From: Candidatus Anaerostipes excrementavium
GTDB taxonomy: Bacteria > Bacillota > Clostridia > Lachnospirales > Lachnospiraceae
Direction: 5' to 3'
Assembly: GCA_019114985.1 (NCBI GenBank)
Contig: DXEM01000031.1
Span: forward strand, 1 to 64,000
DNA: 64,000 nucleotides
Shown in pieces: positions 62,829 to 64,000 of the stretch. Every line of letters begins with the position of its first letter. Within the stretch, counting starts at the first letter, position 1. The notes beneath the pieces are model-generated. The model saw nothing but the letters and a program-made list of their open reading frames with translations, made no database searches and had not been told where the DNA came from. Position numbers and translations under genes: made by a program.

Positions 62829-63119
62829 ATGAACACAACAGGAATGATTGTTTGGGTCATTATCATTATCGCATTCATGTATTTTGTTACAATCAGACCT
62901 CAGAAAAAGAAAGATGAGCAGATGAAGCAGCTGATGTCTTCTTTAGAGGTTGGTGACAGTGTACTGACGACCAGCGGTTTTTATGGAGTCATTGTTGACA
63001 ATGTGGATGATTCAACGATTATCGTAGAATTTGGAAATGACAAACATTGCCGTATTCCGATGGAGAAATCTGCGGTGACTGCCGTGGAAAAAGCGAATGC
63101 GGAAGCGGAAGAAGAATAA
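62829..63119 (+). CDS. yajC: preprotein translocase subunit YajC
   Basis: 96 aa. One N-terminal TM helix (residues ~7-24) is followed by the YajC signature RPQKKKDEQMKQLMSSLEVGDSVLTTSGFYGVI. It is an accessory to SecDF. secD and secF, which often follow, are not here: a terminator and a convergent gene come next. GATGGAGGAA precedes the ATG. Confidence 0.94.
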   Translation: MNTTGMIVWVIIIIAFMYFVTIRPQKKKDEQMKQLMSSLEVGDSVLTTSGFYGVIVDNVDDSTIIVEFGNDKHCRIPMEKSAVTAVEKANAEAEEE

Positions 63120-63124
63120 AAGGA

Positions 63125-63159
63125 AAAAGGTCTTGCGGACAAGCAGGACCTTTTCTTTC
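63125..63159. terminator. bidirectional terminator after yajC
   Basis: A 12-bp stem (63125-63136 with 63143-63154, one G-U pair) and 6-nt loop, with A-run on the left and TTTTCTTTCT on the right. It closes the S1-aroC-tgt-yajC operon and the opposing PHP gene. Confidence 0.88.
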
Positions 63160-63165
63160 TTTGGA

Positions 63166-64000
63166 TTACTTCAAACGAGACAAAAGTTGATCCATCAGGT
63201 GATTTGGGACATGAAGAGAGCCTCTTCCGGTTCCTATGGAGATATCAGGTTTATTGCTTCCGTGGAAATCAGATCCTCCTGTTCCGATTAAATGATACTT
63301 TTTTGCCCATTGAGTCAAAGCAATCGTTTGATTGATATGCTGGGAGGAATGATAGATTTCCAATCCCTGCAGTCCCTGTTTCGTCAGCTGTTCAATGAGA
63401 TTTTGAAGCTCTTGATTAGAAAATTTATACTGGAACGGATGTGCAAGAACAGGAACTCCGCCGGCCTGCAAGATAAGATGTAGTGCATCTTCCGGTGCAA
63501 AAAAGGGTTTCGGAAGAAAATATTTACAATTTTCCCCCAGAAATGTACGAAAAGCCTGATCTTTACTTTTGCATATGCCTTCTTCCAAAAGGACACGGGC
63601 AAAGTGCGCTCTGGTAATGACCGTGTCTGGATTGCCGTTCTGAAGTTTTTCTAAAGTAATAGGATAACCATCTTTTTGGAAAAGTTTTATCATATCGAAA
63701 TTTCTTTTTTGGCGGCCTTCCCGCAGAGAAGAAAGCTGTTTGGAAAGATGAGAATTTTTCCAGTCAATTCCATAGCCGAGGATGTGGATCTCATGTTTTG
63801 CGGCATCACAAGATAATTCGATTCCGGGAATAAAAATAATCTCTGGATCCAGCTGGGATGAGAGAATTTCAGGAATCCCTTCGACGGTGTCGTGATCTGT
63901 CAGGGAAAATCCATACAAATGCAAATCGTTGATTTTCGCGGCAAGTTCTGTCGGCGAGAGTGTTCCATCGGAACAGGTAGAGTGAAGATGCAGATCGATC
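63166..64000 (-). CDS. PHP-domain phosphoesterase, 5' end outside window
   Basis: The frame is open to the right edge, so the start lies beyond base 64000; at least 277 codons are visible. The N-terminal visible part is DLHLHSTCSDGTLSP, the first PHP metal motif, followed by LTDHDT and GIELSC (second and third motifs), PVLAHPF near residue 175 and TGGSDFHG near residue 240. The layout is that of the RNase AM/TrpH (YciV) family, 3',5'-nucleotide bisphosphatase and 5'-3' exoribonuclease in E. coli, about 285 aa. Little is missing. Confidence 0.87.
   Translation of the reverse strand, partial: IDLHLHSTCSDGTLSPTELAAKINDLHLYGFSLTDHDTVEGIPEILSSQLDPEIIFIPGIELSCDAAKHEIHILGYGIDWKNSHLSKQLSSLREGRQKRNFDMIKLFQKDGYPITLEKLQNGNPDTVITRAHFARVLLEEGICKSKDQAFRTFLGENCKYFLPKPFFAPEDALHLILQAGGVPVLAHPFQYKFSNQELQNLIEQLTKQGLQGLEIYHSSQHINQTIALTQWAKKYHLIGTGGSDFHGSNKPDISIGTGRGSLHVPNHLMDQLLSRLK

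Noticed and set aside
1-64000. CRISPR arrays, tRNA or rRNA genes, prophage or insertion sequences
   Set aside because: No regularly spaced repeats, cloverleaf sequences, rRNA-like segments, transposases or phage structural genes were seen by eye.

Overview
The window reads as chromosomal DNA of a Gram-positive, spore-forming anaerobe, most likely a gut member of Lachnospiraceae (Bacillota, Clostridia). The reasons are strong AAGGAGG ribosome sites, TTG and GTG starts, a Trp T-box, a Gram-positive LexA box, clostridial sporulation genes (dpaAB, a SleC-type cortex-lytic enzyme, a SpoIIM-like protein, sigma-K-like promoters), ribonuclease Y, and FN3/YkuD and sortase-anchored surface proteins. 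I name no species. I see no rRNA, tRNA, CRISPR, prophage or insertion sequence. The region is mostly core genome, with some accessory surface genes.

Layout. 1-3806: Leloir galactose genes (galK 3' end, galM, galT, galE), closed by a terminator. 3888-9053: a nitroreductase, then dpaA-dpaB-asnB behind a sigma-K-like promoter, then a second nitroreductase-fold protein. 9098-12240: a PcrA/UvrD helicase with its own LexA box, then a VanZ-like membrane protein. 12287-21543: a consensus promoter and Trp T-box, then trpE-trpGD(fused)-trpC-trpF-trpB-trpA, followed by an aminotransferase and hisC. 21599-26354: a DUF5688 protein, an AI-2E-type permease, thyA, dfrA and ilvE. 26635-30492: a large FN3 L,D-transpeptidase and, convergent to it, sleC. 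30687-36536: Uma2, a small unknown protein, ybaK-type deacylase, beta-carbonic anhydrase, a lipoprotein amidase, a YARHG protein, two zinc-ribbon membrane proteins and DUF4250.

36588-43628: a MacB-type ATPase with a giant coiled-coil FtsX permease, a cytoplasmic GH13 amylase, and rny. 43696-47477: NUDIX hydrolase, SpoIIM-like protein, DAHP synthase, an FMN riboswitch with ribU, and a FlK-type thioesterase. 47670-51501: histidine phosphatase, DUF1700, M20 amidohydrolase and thrC. 51935-59795: an accessory-looking surface and signalling block (1221-aa DUF11-repeat sortase substrate, coiled-coil protein, PP2C phosphatase, membrane Ser/Thr kinase with an altered catalytic loop, Ig-like membrane protein). 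59859-64000: S1-domain protein, aroC, tgt, yajC and a partial PHP-domain phosphoesterase.

Themes. Aromatic metabolism is spread over three loci (trp cluster, aroF-type DAHP synthase, aroC). Sporulation genes are scattered as small units with their own promoters. The best candidates for undescribed biology are the phosphatase/kinase/Ig-like module, the hairpin array between the T-box and trpE, the structured leader of the FN3 transpeptidase, and the unexplained 370-nt leader of the DUF11 surface protein.
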